Translations under genes and position numbers: made by a program
Shown: one piece after another, positions 10,506-22,431 of the stretch
How positions within the stretch are numbered: the stretch's first letter is position 1
Layout: each line of letters opens with the position of its first letter
From: Ligustrum vulgare
Lineage: Eukaryota > Streptophyta > Magnoliopsida > Lamiales > Oleaceae
NCBI GenBank assembly: GCA_963555705.1
Contig: OY743180.1
Span: 40,890,129 to 40,954,128 of the forward strand
Reading direction: 5' to 3'
Length of the DNA stretch: 64,000 nt
The notes under the pieces: model-generated
Database searches by the model: none
What the model was told of the DNA's origin: nothing
The model's input: only the letters and a program-made list of their open reading frames with translations

Positions 10506-11200
10506 TTAATTGTACTCTAGAACTGCATTCCCTTCATCTTCTTTCTTATCTTTCAAATCATTTTTCCACTTATAAAAATCTTTTAAGTAATGTCCATATT
10601 TACCACAGTAGTAACATTTCTTACCCTTTGGTTTGACCATAGACTTATTCCTATCATTCCACTTCTTATATATCTCATTTTGACTTATGGAATGATATTT
10701 AGATTTACCAACATTTTTAGCAGTAGCAATTAAGGTCTCCCCATTGTGATTATCTTTACCTTCAGAATTAAGTTGCATGTTCTTTGTTCTTAATGCATTT
10801 ATTATAATGTCAGTAGTAAGTTCATCTTTGCCATATTCAAGGACATTCTTAATGTCTCTATGCTTATCACTGATGGAGTTTAACAAGACCACAACCAACT
10901 GATCTTTTGAAAGTCTTTCATCACAATTTTCAATGTCTTGAGTCAATTTGGTAAACTTATTTAAGTTTTCTTTTAGGTCAACAACGACATTCATTTTTGA
11001 AAGAGAAGAATTGTTTTAGAAGAAAACATTTGTTTGGTTTAGAACATATTTGTATTGTAACTTACTCCACAATTTAGAAGCGGTTTTAGTATCACCAATG
11101 ACACATATCACATTTTCAAATGATTTTAAGAAAATAGTACCCCAAGCTATTTCTTCCAGTTCAATTCTTTTACTAGGAAGCAAATCAGCAGGCAAAAAAC
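10506..11200 (-). pseudogene. Copia gag remnant with defective zinc knuckle
   Basis: The minus frame 10506-10994 (162 codons) reads as a copia gag: LVVVLLNSISDKHRDIKNVL, a TTDIIINALRTKNMQL helix, then CYYCGKYGHYLKDFYK. That zinc knuckle has C-x2-C-x4-H but phenylalanine in place of the last cysteine. The preceding piece (11016-11200) contains GDTKTASKLWSKLQYKY, the usual gag segment. Gag is cut at 11200 by the nested copia; its N-terminal part lies at 19792 and beyond. Confidence 0.8.
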
Positions 11201-12595
11201 TGTTGGAATCATATATGCCCATAGAGTATAAATCACGACATTCGAAATAAAATGTTTATTGATTGTATTAATATAAAGTTGTATTTGTCCACGGGTCGAT
11301 TTGATATTACAAATTGAGTGTTTAAGTTGTTAAACACAGAAAGATTCAATTTGTGATTCGATCTAAAATTAACGTTCACGATCAGTAAATAAATATGGAC
11401 AATTTATTTTGATAAGATCGTCTCGATTTTATTAAAGTCTATCTTTGACTTTGGTAATAAAATTGAGAGTACGTTTGGAACGTATTGGACGGGACCACGT
11501 GAAATTAATTTGTGACACTGACCATACAAATTTAATTTTACTTGATTATCGTACGTGGGACCTTAATCCTAATCGGATAATGGATTTCGATTACTAACTT
11601 GAAGTTCTTTGAGGTATCAATGGGTGAGATCAAATTGCTGATCAATATCTCGGTGCTTTGGGAATTAAAGTGAACTAACGAGGAACATATATTCGTATTA
11701 TGGAATCCGTCACCTTTTAGGTATGATCATAATCTCACTGGTTCTTCTAGTGGACAGTTGAATCTGAGCTCAGTAATTCGACAGTGACTGTTGAATTCTA
11801 TGATGTGATGGGATCACATCGAACTGTCAGATAGAAAATGAGAGTTGAGAATTTATGAATATTCGAAGAAGGGCATTTTGGTCATTTTAACTTACTCCGA
11901 ATATTCGAGTTGATCGACGGGGGTAACATGTAAGAACGATAAGTTAGAGGATATAATTATTGATTAATTGTCTCAGTAATTTCAATTTTACTAAGAGTGC
12001 AATCTCGTTCTTTTAGTGGAATAGAACGTGATTAATAAATTAATTTTGACTGATCAAGAGTTGATCGGGTCATAATTAATTTAATGGAGCTTAGTTTAAT
12101 TGGGTCCGATCAGGTTCCCTCGGTGGCTTCACTATAATGGGTTTATACAGGCTTATTACCTGTATTGGGTTGTGCAGAAATGGGCCTGGGTTATGGTACT
12201 AGGCCTGGTAGGGTTTTGGAATGTAAAGATGTTACAAATAGTCTCCCAAGACTATTTTTCTTAACCTAATTGGCAAAGTGGCGAAGGTGTGTGTTTCCTC
12301 TTTACAAAGAAACCCTAATCCTAGTTTAACCTAGGTCTTGAGAAATGTGACCACGCACCTGCACAGCTGCCATTGGAGAACACCGAGGAAAGCTTGAGGG
12401 TTTGAAGCTTTGGTGAAATCAAGAAGCAGCGAAAAGAGATTATTGTAAAGCACGCTACAAGGGTAATATCTTTTTCTTTTTATGTGCACAAAATTATTTA
12501 TTCCAAGTTGAATACATAGAACAGAAAATCCTGTAACGGGATGATCTATCACAAGAAATCAATTTTTGTGAGTAGAGCAACCCGAGTTCCCAACA
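11201..12595 (+). repeat. 5' LTR of nested copia
   Basis: 1395 bp, same length as 18397-19791, with TGTTGG/CCAACA inverted ends. Promoter and polyadenylation signals are expected here but I did not assign them to bases. Confidence 0.95.
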
Positions 12596-12597
12596 AT

Positions 12598-12609
12598 TGG
12601 TATCAGAGC
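12598..12609 (+). promoter_or_regulatory. Primer-binding site TGGTATCAGAGC
   Basis: Two bases after the LTR end. Complementary to the 3' end of plant initiator-methionine tRNA, the standard primer of copia reverse transcription. Confidence 0.9.
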
Positions 12610-15600
12610 GTCAGGTTTTTTATACTGTTTCATGTATTTAGGATTAAATAATTTTGTTATGCACGTGTTAGTGGAGCGGTGTAGGTTTTTTTGTGATTTG
12701 ATTTGTTATTGGTTGAATGATATTTTAATGAACTGATTTATGGCCTTAGATTGTTTGTTGTGAATTATGTATTTGTTTTATCGAGTCTTGTAACAAAGGG
12801 GGTGGATTATGACTCCATGTTTCCCCTTTGATTTTGATTTATTGTAAAATAGAATTAGAAATTAGTTTTTCAATTGTATTTTTGTTGTAATCAAAATCTG
12901 AAGACCAAATCTGTGACAACTAGAACATGAAGGACTTCTGCAGCAAATTCGAAATGAGGGCTTGACTTCATCTTCCTCAGCACATGACGGACTACTGATG
13001 CAATTTCCAAAGAAAGAACAATCTTCATCTTCTTCAAAAGTACAAGGACTTCCATTGCAAATTCACAAAAAAAAGAATGGAGAAAGTTTGTAGCAGAAAT
13101 CGTGGGTGCATCCACAGAGGTCGGCGGTCGATGGCTGCTCCTTAAGGCGCCCCCTTCTGCCCTTTACAAGGCTACAGCTGTACCATGGTGCCTCTGTGTG
13201 AGAAGGTGCGACACTAATGGTGTCACTATCGCCATGTACGGTGCGCAACGGTGCCTTGGGCACTGCCATTCGAATGGTCATGGTGGCAGAGACGGTACCA
13301 CTGGGTGTTCACCGCCTACTTTCCATTTTTCTCTATCACCTTCCCGACGACTAGTGAGACGAGATTCAAGCAAAGCAGCGGCGGTGGTAGCGCAGCTGCG
13401 CTCCGCTCGCAAGGTGACGCAGCTCCACTCCCGGCAGTTGGCGGCTGCGTGTTCTTCCAGCGGTAGCGAGGTTTCCTATAGCTGTTGCGTTTTTCCATTT
13501 TTACTGGGTTACTGAATCCCATCCAAAAGTGTGAAGGGGAAGAAGATAAGTCCAATGGATTTGGGCCGGATCAATGTAGAGAGAAAGGGTAATACTTGGG
13601 CCAGATTTTGCTTTTGGGCCGTGACTTCTTCTGGGCCGATTTTTTGGAATTAAGAAAATGTGCCAGAATCAAATGATTTGTTGAATGGGTCTGTTGAATT
13701 AAATTGAAGTTGGGCCAGATATAGATGAAATTAAATATGGCTCTGAAATTGTAAAATTGGTCCATTTTGATTAATTACAATGTGGGCTAAATTGTTTAGC
13801 CGGGCCAATGCAATGTGGACTGAATTTTACAATGTGTTGGAATATTTAATTGGATCACTGCATTTGGAATTTGACATTTGAGCTGAAGGCTGAAGGTTTG
13901 CACTTTTGGGCTGAAGATTGAATGTTTGCAGTTTCGGACTGGACACTTACAAATGAGAATTGAAGAATTGGGCCGGCTTGTGGCTCAATAGACTCTTTAT
14001 TAATTTGTAATTGTGTGTCTAGGTTTGGGCCATAAATTATGTTCTTATTTATTTTATTATTGCATTTATTTATTGCTTTGATTAAATTGTGAATGAATGT
14101 CATTAAATAATATGTCATGTAGATCGCGTATACACCGCTCTAGGTACTATACTGTCATGCATTATTTTATATGTTTTATTTTATTTTCTAAATGTTAGAT
14201 TAGAAAATAAATATGTTTATTAATAATTAAATTGATTTTAAGAGTTAAAATTGATTGGGTAATTATTAATTAAAATCCAAGAGTTCAAAATATTAAGTGA
14301 GCGAGGGTGCATTTTTTGAACCCACGGCCTCCCCTATTAGCCCATTAGTAAGAATTTGTGTATGCCTCGTACTAATCTAATTAGTCTCCCTATAGGAGGG
14401 CTGCACTGTTTTGGTTACTAGATTGGGCCCATTAGGTGATGATGTTTTAAGTGTGAATTAATCACGATTACCCTATAGGTAACGTAATTAATTTGGTACT
14501 TGAAATATTATCAATATAGGGGTTAGACACTTAAATCAATGATATCGTGGGGACTTCCTACAAAATATCCAAACGATGTCAATGAAGGCCAAATTTTAAC
14601 GACTATAAATTAAATATTGCATGAGATGCTAGATATATTTAATTTAGTGGGAGGGTCCCAGCCTAGCCATAAATCACATTTATTTCTCCTATAGAGAAAT
14701 GTGTTTAAGATTTTGGGGTTTTAGGTTGTCGTCATATTATAGTAGTTTTGGGTCTACTTGTGCATAATTTTTTCAGCATGCATCATATATGAAAGTATTC
14801 TTCACATATGTAACTCGTATTTAATACATTTATTTTATTTGAATGTCGTATTTCCACAACTAGTTATATATTTAGACATCACCAACTAATTTACGAAAAC
14901 TGTAACATGTCTCGTTATAATTCTTTCCACTTATGACATTTGTTTGTGCTAGAAGATCATTGTTCAAAAATAATTATAAATCTTCCAATGAAAATGGTTT
15001 TATTTTGATGAGATGGTTTATTGCATAGTTTTGATTCTCACGTCAAGTACTTCGCAATAAAAACATCAAAATAGGATACCATATTTATTTTCTCGATGGA
15101 AGGGTATTTATGATAATTTGAACATTTTAATTATGGAGTTATACAAAATATGCTACCAAGCTATAATATATCTCTACTTATGAACCGATCACGATTTTTA
15201 CAAGAGACCATTTGGTATAACATGATTGGTCACTTTAACGTGGTGGAGGCTCCACTTATAAACATTGATTCATGTGACATAATGCTTGAGGAATCTTTTA
15301 AGATGATCTCCTGCGGTTCAGTGTGGACTATATTCACCAGGATGAATGTGTCCCTGAAAGGTTCAATGTAAGCTATTCATAAAGAAGAGATTATTTTAAA
15401 GCAACGGATAGTATAGTAGGCCCTCTAACCTTTTTGCTTTTGAGCAAAGATAGAATTACTGAGGAAGTAGCCTTTCCTGGAAACTCTATAATGGAGTAAG
15501 ACTCTATTCATTGTGTTATGGTTAGTAATTGAGTCTATATTGATTATAGATTCTAGAGTAACTAATCACTATTGCAAGTTGTTGCAATATGGTCCTAGGT

Positions 15601-16020
15601 GACCAAATGACACAATGAGATAGAGTATACTATAAGGATAAGCACGGGTACGGTAATATGGAAAGAGCCATTGGGCTTTTATGTTTGCAAAACAATTTGA
15701 TTGTTATTTTGTCTCTTTATTATTTGAGCGGAATTATTTAGCACTTAATCTCCAGTTATTAGTTGGAATTAAGTTAAATAATGCTCTTATTGTTGTGAGA
15801 CAAATTGTTAACAATCTCAAAACCTTGCAAATGGTTCTAAGTGTAATATTACTACAAGTGATAAGGGATAGATGACTCCTTGTATTAATGAACTCTTTGA
15901 TAAGATCTTAAGATAATCATATTTATCTAAATAAGATTGAAATACTAGTAAATATAGCCTCTAAGTATTTTGGAGGTGGAATCTATGTGGGTTTTTGAAT
16001 TTTATTTAGAGGGTAAAATG
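12610..16020 (+). other. Long noncoding leader of nested copia
   Basis: Gag would normally be here, but I find no gag helices and no CCHC knuckle. 13089-13530 is a GC-rich island carrying overlapping frames of up to 137 codons with no recognised domain. 13560-14030 is dense in TGGGCC motifs. 15130-15370 has a 73-codon frame of no known family. The region appears to have lost or replaced gag, consistent with a non-autonomous element. Confidence 0.6.
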
Positions 16021-18380
16021 ATTAAGATCTTAGGCTTGGTCACACTTATCCATAACTTGATTCTAATACTGGTAAGGAATGCACCTCAAAAGGATCTGAG
16101 GTGGAATCTATATTGTTTTCTGAATCTTGTTTAGAGGATTAGATAACCAAGAATCCTTATACATTAAATGGACTTAAGAGTTTGGGGATTAATACACTTC
16201 GATATGTGTGGATTCTTTGGTGCTCAAGATACGAGAGAATACGAGTAATTCATCACTTTTATTGATGATCACTCCAGATCTCGATTCTATACTTAATATC
16301 TCATTGATCTGAAATGTTGAAGAATTTCTAGAATTGTTGACAGAATTTGAGAAGTAATTAAGAGAATCGAGATACTTCGATTTGATCGAGGTTTGTGTAT
16401 CTCTCATATGAGTTTAGGAACCATTTATCGAAAAAAGGAGAATAAGGTAATACAAAATCAATGATGAGTTATCCTCGTTACTAGTTTCATTTGGGAATGT
16501 ATACCGGAGATAGTCAGGTTCCTTCATAGCCTAGTACCATTGATTCGTTTCCTGAAATATCCCTAGAGTTGTGGCATGGGTGCAAGCCCAGTCTACACCA
16601 CATTCAGATTTGGGGAATTTTGGCACACTAGCTGAAAGCAAGGATTGACGAGATGTAGGCAACAATGAAGGTTTGATTATAAGGAATGCAATGAAACTAG
16701 AAATTATTTCTTCTATAATCCTCTGGTCAAGAAAGTATTTGTTGAGTACAAATGTAGCTTTCTTAGAGGATAAGGCCTATAGAAGAATACAAATCAACAA
16801 GTAAAATTCTATTAGATGAGATGTTAGAACGTGGTTCAAACAACTTGATTCCAGATTTCCGCATAGAATTAATCTTGATGATTTGGAACTTCCTACGAAA
16901 CTGATGGTTGCTGATCCTAGTGGGAGAATGGGCAAGTGGTTCAACCACTATTCTTGCCTGGTGATCCCAATGGACACGGGAAAACCAAAGGTTGTAGTCG
17001 AAGTTGTTCTCACTGTTCTGTCTCTTCTTTATGTTCATAAAGAGGCAGTGAAGAGGTTGATCCCAATTAGGGATATACCAAGTAGTGGGAGAAGAGGAAG
17101 GGACTCTGTTTGGACATAATGGAAATACACTTCCAGCGACTAATTGGAGTGGGAGGGTTGTAAGACCACCTTCTTGACTCTTATTCTACGGAGAGTCTTT
17201 TTAGACAGTCTCTGCTGAAATAAGAGAAGAACTCCTCATTTAGGGAAGTGGTAGAAGTTATAGACTTGAAATCATGGAAGGTGAATGTGAACTCGGAATT
17301 AGATTCCTAGTAATCCAACAAGTTTGAATATTTGTAGACGCACCCAATGGGGTCAAACCTATAGGGTGTGATGATTTTTAAGATGATAAAAGAGGGGTAG
17401 ATCGTTCATTGTGAAAATGAGGTACGACAAATGGATGTCAAGATGTTGTTTCTTGAATGCATCTTGTGGAAATCATTTACAAAGTGTAATCTGATGAGTT
17501 CATATTAAAGACCATGAAAGTAAAATTCATGACTTACAAGTTTCCAACTTTGGATTTGGGTAATTGTTCAAGATATGGAATATAGAATTTGACCGAACGA
17601 TTGTGATACATGTTCTTGATCAAAACCTTGATATATCTTAAGTATACTCGTGTATACAGAAAGATGAGACAGTTTTCGCGACTACTTATTTAAATGACAC
17701 TCTACTTATGTGTGAGAGTATTTTCATTAAATAGTAGTTGGTACCAGCAATTAGACATGAAGGACTTATAGATGACTGTCTATTTTTCTAGACATCCGTA
17801 CTTTTCGGAGTGAGAGAAAAATGGAATAGAACAGTCTCAAGTTTCATGTAATAATAAGATACTATCTACATTTGCAATATTGAAGTCTTGAAAGGAATAA
17901 TGTTCTTTGTGGACTTTATCTATCTTATGAGTATTCTCCTAAGATTCATGGTAAGATAGAGAAGGTTCCTTATGCTTCGGCTATAGGAAGCCTTACTTTG
18001 CACTAGATAGGTCATATCTTATGCTGGGGATATTGTTAGTGATTATTAGTTTGATCCAGGATCAGATCATTGAATAGAGGTAAAGCATATACTGAAGCGT
18101 TTTCGGAAAACGAGTAAATATCTGCTTATCTATTCAGTTTGTGATCTGATGGATTAAAACTAATTAAGATCTAATTTGACTAGGACTCTCGAGAGTCGTC
18201 AAAATTGAAATATAGTTGGGAGATAATGTGGTTAATTGGTTGGGTATAACACAATCTTGGATTGTTTGTTATACAACCGTGACTTACATCGAAAGGAGTT
18301 ACTATCTTGGTTGAGGACATAATCATTAGTGTAATGATGGTGTTGACAAGGTGGATGATTCGATGTTTATGTATACTCTA
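16021..18380 (+). pseudogene. Degenerate copia pol (integrase, RT, RNase H fragments)
   Basis: In changing frames with many stops: ITKNPYTLNGLK near 16146-16180 (gag-pre-integrase tail), HFDMCGFFGAQDTREYE then a stop then FITFIDDHSRSRF from 16195 (integrase with first aspartate), LELWHGCKPSLHHIQIWG near 16570-16620, VKKVFVEYKCSFL near 16729, VDAPNGVKPIGC near 17337, QMDVKMLFLECILWKSFTK near 17430-17480 (RT), KVPYASAIGSL near 17960 and QSDPG/HILKRFRK-like text near 18050-18100. The order is that of copia. No segment could encode an enzyme. Confidence 0.85.
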
Positions 18381-18381
18381 A

Positions 18382-18396
18382 GGGCAAGTGGGAGAT
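18382..18396 (+). promoter_or_regulatory. Polypurine tract GGGCAAGTGGGAGAT
   Basis: A purine-rich run directly before the TGTTGG start of the right LTR, in the position where plus-strand DNA synthesis is primed. Confidence 0.85.
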
Positions 18397-19791
18397 TGTT
18401 GGAATCATATATGCCCATAGAGTATAAATCACGACATTTGAAATAAAATGTTTATTGATTGTATTAATATAAAGTTGTATTTGTCCACGGGTCGATTTGA
18501 TATTACAAATTGAGTGTTTAAGTTGTTAAACACAGAAAGATTCAATTTGTGATTCGATCTAAAATTAACGTTCACGATCAGTAAATAAATATGGACAATT
18601 TATTTTGATAAGATCGTCTCGATTTTATTAAAGTCTATCTTTGACTTTGGTAATAAAATTGAGAGTACGTTTGAAACGTATTGGACGGGACCACGTGAAA
18701 TTAATTTGTGACATTGACCATACAAATTTAATTTCATTTGATTATCGTACGTGGGACCTTAATCCTAATCGGATAATGGACTTCGATTACTAACTTGAAG
18801 TTCTTTGAGGTATCAATGGGTGAGATAAAATTGCTGATCAATATCTCGGTGCTTTGGGAATTAAAGTGAACTAACGAGGAACATATATTCGTATTATGGA
18901 ATCCGTCACCTTTTAGGTATGATCATAATCTCACTGGTTCTTCTAGTGGACAGTTGAATCTGAGCTCAGTAATTCGACGGTGACTGTTGAATTCTATGAT
19001 GTGATGGGATCACATCGAACTGTCAGATAGAAAATGAGAGTTGAGAATTTATGAATATTCGAAGAAGGGCATTTTGGTCATTTTAACTTACTCCGAATAT
19101 TCGAGTTGATCGACGGGGGTAACATGTAAGAACGATAAGTTAGAGGATATAATTATTGATTAATTGTCTCAGTAATTTCAATTTTACTAAGAGCGCAATC
19201 TCGTTCTTTTAGTGGAATAGAACGTGATTAATAAATTAATTTTGACTGATCAAGAGTTGATCGGGTCATAATTAATTTATTGGAGCTTAGTTTAATTGGG
19301 TCCGATCAGGTTCCCTCGGTGGCTTCACTATAATGGGTTTATACAGGCTTATTACCTGTATTGGGTTGTGCATAAATGGGCCTGGGTTATGGTACTAGGC
19401 CTGGTAGGGTTTTAGAATGTAAAGATGTTACAAATAGTCTCCCAATACTATTTTTCTTAACCTAATTGGCAAAGTGGCGAAGGTGTGTGTTTCCTCTTTA
19501 CAAAGAAACCCTAATCCTAGTTTAACCTAGGTTTTGAGAAAGGTGACCACGCACCTGCACAGCTGCCATTGGAGAACACCGAGGAAAGCTTGAGGGTTTG
19601 AAGCTTTGGTGAAATCAAGAAGCAGCGAAAAGAGATTATTATAAAGCACGCTACAAGGGTAATATCTTTTTCTTTTTATGTGCACAAAATTATTTATTCC
19701 AAGTTGAATACATAGAACAGAAAATCCTGTAACGGGATGATCTATCACAAGAAATCAAGTTTTGTGAGTAGAGCAACCCGAGTTCCCAACA
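18397..19791 (+). repeat. 3' LTR of nested copia
   Basis: 1395 bp with TGTTGG/CCAACA ends, differing from the 5' LTR at roughly 17 single bases and no indel that changes length. Followed by the AAAAC target duplication. Confidence 0.95.
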
Positions 19792-20501
19792 AAAACATCT
19801 AAGGCTCTAGCCTTTATGACATTTTAATTGCATTAAAACAACTTTTAATTTCTAACCTTACATGTTAAAATCCCCCTCCAATCATACAAGCATAGTTCAA
19901 ATTTGTTAGAAGCTATTACACAAAGAATAGGCAAGAAAAATATTGAACAAGTAGAATAAGAGTTACATAGAGTTTTAGGACCAAACAAGCAAGAACTGAC
20001 TATAGATTACAGAGATGAAGTAAAGTATTGAACTTGTATTATATCACAAGTTTAAGTATGCAATAAACAGATCTTTTAACACACAAGATTTCAATTTCTT
20101 TTACAAGTTGAGCAAATAGCACACATGTATGAAGTAAAACCAAAGAGACAGAGATCAAGAGGGCTGGTTCTCTTAATTTCTCATTCAAGATTCTCTAGAT
20201 ACACTATTGTACTAGATTTATCTCAGATTCCCAAGGCATCACAAGAGCCTTTGGACGAAGATTAGTTTCCAGGGGGATTTCGTGCATGGAAAATCAAGGA
20301 AAAAAATTCAAGAACACAAAAAACCTTAAGGAAAACTACTTAAAATTATAGTATAAGAAATATCTCATCAAGTGAGTCAAAGAAAACTAAGTTTCTTTGA
20401 GTTTTAATTCAGTATGAAGTTCAAAATTTCAGATCTGTTGCAGATCTATGTTTTCCTTTAAGAGTAAGTTTGTAGATTCATAGATCCAGGCTCTGTACCA
20501 C
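19792..20501 (-). pseudogene. 5' leader and gag start of the old minus-strand copia
   Basis: This continues the gag interrupted at 11200: the AAAAC duplication joins minus-strand text ending ...RCFLPAD across the nested element, with a stop and probable frameshift close by. Further right is noncoding leader. A degenerate primer site (GGTACAGAGCC on the minus strand, 20489-20499) lies next to the LTR at 20502. Confidence 0.65.
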
Positions 20502-21128
20502 TGAAATCTCCAGAAATAAAATGAATTAGAATGATCTAAGCTTGAAAATATAAATCTCAATGAACTTATAAAAAATTAAAAGATTAACACTAAAATTTAT
20601 ATGCCGAAGCTCTAGAGGTTCGGTTGTAAACCCATTCCCCTGTTGAGCATACTCTGTAAGCGGAAAACTGGTCGATATTGCACTATAAGGGCCAATAATG
20701 GGAACAAGATTTATAACTTTCCAAATACAGAAAGAATCATGCCAAACTTATCTTTCTAGCGTTTCAGATCTATTTCTCGAGTTACTGTTCAAGCAAGAAC
20801 ATCATAACCACATCCCAACCAACATCAACAATCATATATTGCTTGATCAAATCAAAAAGAAAGATGAGAGTAGAAGTAGAAACTTGAAGAACCTAAGAGT
20901 TCTTCTCAAAACCCAGAAATGAAAACTGAATAGCCAAGAATGACGATTCAATCGTCCAAGTAGAGTAAAGCCAAGAAGAGTCCAGAAGACACCTCATCAG
21001 GTGGCCCAAAGAGTGCCACACATCAACTATCCAACAATGCCCCAAACTTATAGAGGCGCATTTCGCAAATGTGACATAAGCAGATTTTAGGAGCACACTT
21101 GTGCACGTGCACAACATAGTATCTAACA
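20502..21128 (-). repeat. 5' LTR of the old minus-strand copia (627 bp)
   Basis: Homologous to 5072-5654. On the minus strand it runs from TGTTAGATAC (21128) to GAGATTTCA (20502), immediately followed by the degenerate initiator-Met primer site. A block of about 13 bases near its start present in the other LTR is missing here. Confidence 0.8.
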
Positions 21129-21356
21129 CACGTCCATGTGACTTATACGTGTTCAATTAAATTTCATATCATATATGACCGTCCATTATGATATTTGTTC
21201 AATTTTTTGTTTATATCAGGCATATATTAGAAGAATTCATATTCTAGAATATAACAAGTAATTCAGGTATACTCTAATATATAGAATAAAGGTATATAGT
21301 ATGACCTAGATACATTCAATTATTTTGATAGATTATGTTGGTTTTTGAGATATAAC

Positions 21357-21510
21357 ATGATGTGTTTTAGTTGCTTCAATTCTTCATATATAACTAGCAA
21401 TAATTGGAGAGGATTCAGGTAGCAAGATAAAACATAATATGCTTTAGTTGCTTCAATTCTCCACATATAACTAGCAATGATGGGAGATGATTCAAGTAGC
21501 AAATCTCAAA
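21357..21510. repeat. 77-bp tandem duplication
   Basis: TTTAGTTGCTTCAATTC occurs at 21366 and 21443, with ATATAACTAGCAAT and GATTCA.GTAGCAA at matching offsets. Two copies, a few mismatches. Confidence 0.85.
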
Positions 21511-22396
21511 TTTGTTTACAATGTGGCTTATATTACGTATTATAATTTTTTAGACAGTGATCCTTTAAAAGTTTTATTTGACATCATTTCTCAAAACTCA
21601 TTTTTAACAATTTCAACGGACTCACAGTTTCTTTAACTTTTCGATGACAATTTTAACAACTTTCCAAATGATCTAATTTTTATTAAAACTAAACAGGGCC
21701 AAGTAATTTTTCTCAAATATAACAACAAACATTACATGTATACTGGATTGATTTTTTTTTTTTTTTTTTTTCAAAATCTCATCCAATGTTCCAGGCATTG
21801 CATTACCTATTGTTTGCTTATGATCCTATCTAACTTGACAAGGAGACTTACTAACTGAATGAGTGAGTTTTCAAAAACAATCAACTTCTAAAACTAAGCT
21901 AAAATTCTATCAAATTACTTTCTGAAAATATTCAGAATAAATACACTTGAAGAGATATAACAAGTTTAAAGGCAAGATCAATATTTACGATAGCTAGTAT
22001 GTAATTATGACACATAAAAAATGTGGAATCGAAAAATTAGTTAAGTGCTTATCATATATTGATAAATAAAAATTTGGAAAGTATATTTGAAAATAGTTAT
22101 TCTTCAAGTATGAAATACGTAAAATATTTTTGTAAATAGTTAACCTTAGTCTTATGCTTGATTTATTGAGGCACCAAGATCGATTTAATGCACATTGGAG
22201 GACATGCCGTAGAAACACCAACAAACGAGGGTGAAATGAATGTTATTGAAACTACGTATTCCCTCGTCCCATAATGATATGCTTAATTTTTTTTTTTCTG
22301 CTCCAAATTATAACTATATGCAGTGGCGAAGATAAGGTAAGGGCCATGGGCCACTGGTTCCACCCCCATTTGACTTTTCTGGTCTTTTTGCCACAA

Positions 22397-22397
<1 letters not shown>

Positions 22398-22431
<34 letters not shown>
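22398..22431. repeat. Poly(T) tract
   Basis: More than 30 consecutive T residues. It could be the reverse-complement poly(A) tail of a retroposon on the minus strand, but no SINE or LINE body was recognised beside it. Confidence 0.8.

Larger units (their letters stand above)
11201..19791 (+). mobile_element. Complete nested Ty1/copia retrotransposon with near-identical LTRs and dead pol
   Basis: Two LTRs of exactly 1395 bp (11201-12595 and 18397-19791) begin TGTTGGAATC and end TTCCCAACA. The element is flanked by AAAAC on both sides (11196-11200 and 19792-19796). A TGGTATCAGAGC primer site follows the left LTR and a purine tract precedes the right one, fixing the + orientation. I count about 17 mismatches between the LTRs by eye (about 1.2%), so insertion is recent. 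The 5.8-kb interior holds no long open frame; integrase, RT and RNase H are recognisable only as fragments full of stops, which marks it as non-autonomous. Confidence 0.95.
5072..21128 (-). mobile_element. Old Ty1/copia retrotransposon, minus strand, interrupted by nested insertions
   Basis: Two diverged LTRs (5072-5654 truncated, 20502-21128) flank minus-strand gag, protease, integrase, reverse transcriptase and RNase H remnants in the copia order (gag at the right, RNase H at the left). The coding region carries stops and frameshifts. It is split by a solo LTR (8654-10335) and by a complete copia (11201-19791); removing both rejoins gag and the gag-pre-integrase region. The right flank starts CACGT at 21129; the matching left target duplication is hidden behind the CACTA insertion. 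The LTRs clearly differ at many positions, so the insertion is old. Confidence 0.85.

Noticed and set aside
12331..12552. 73-codon minus frame repeated identically at 19527-19748
   Set aside because: Identical because both lie in the two LTRs of one retrotransposon; no protein domain.
13102..13515. 137-codon frame as a possible host gene
   Set aside because: It sits in the interior of a complete retrotransposon, overlaps equally long frames on both strands of a GC-rich stretch and shows no domain. Kept only as a finding.
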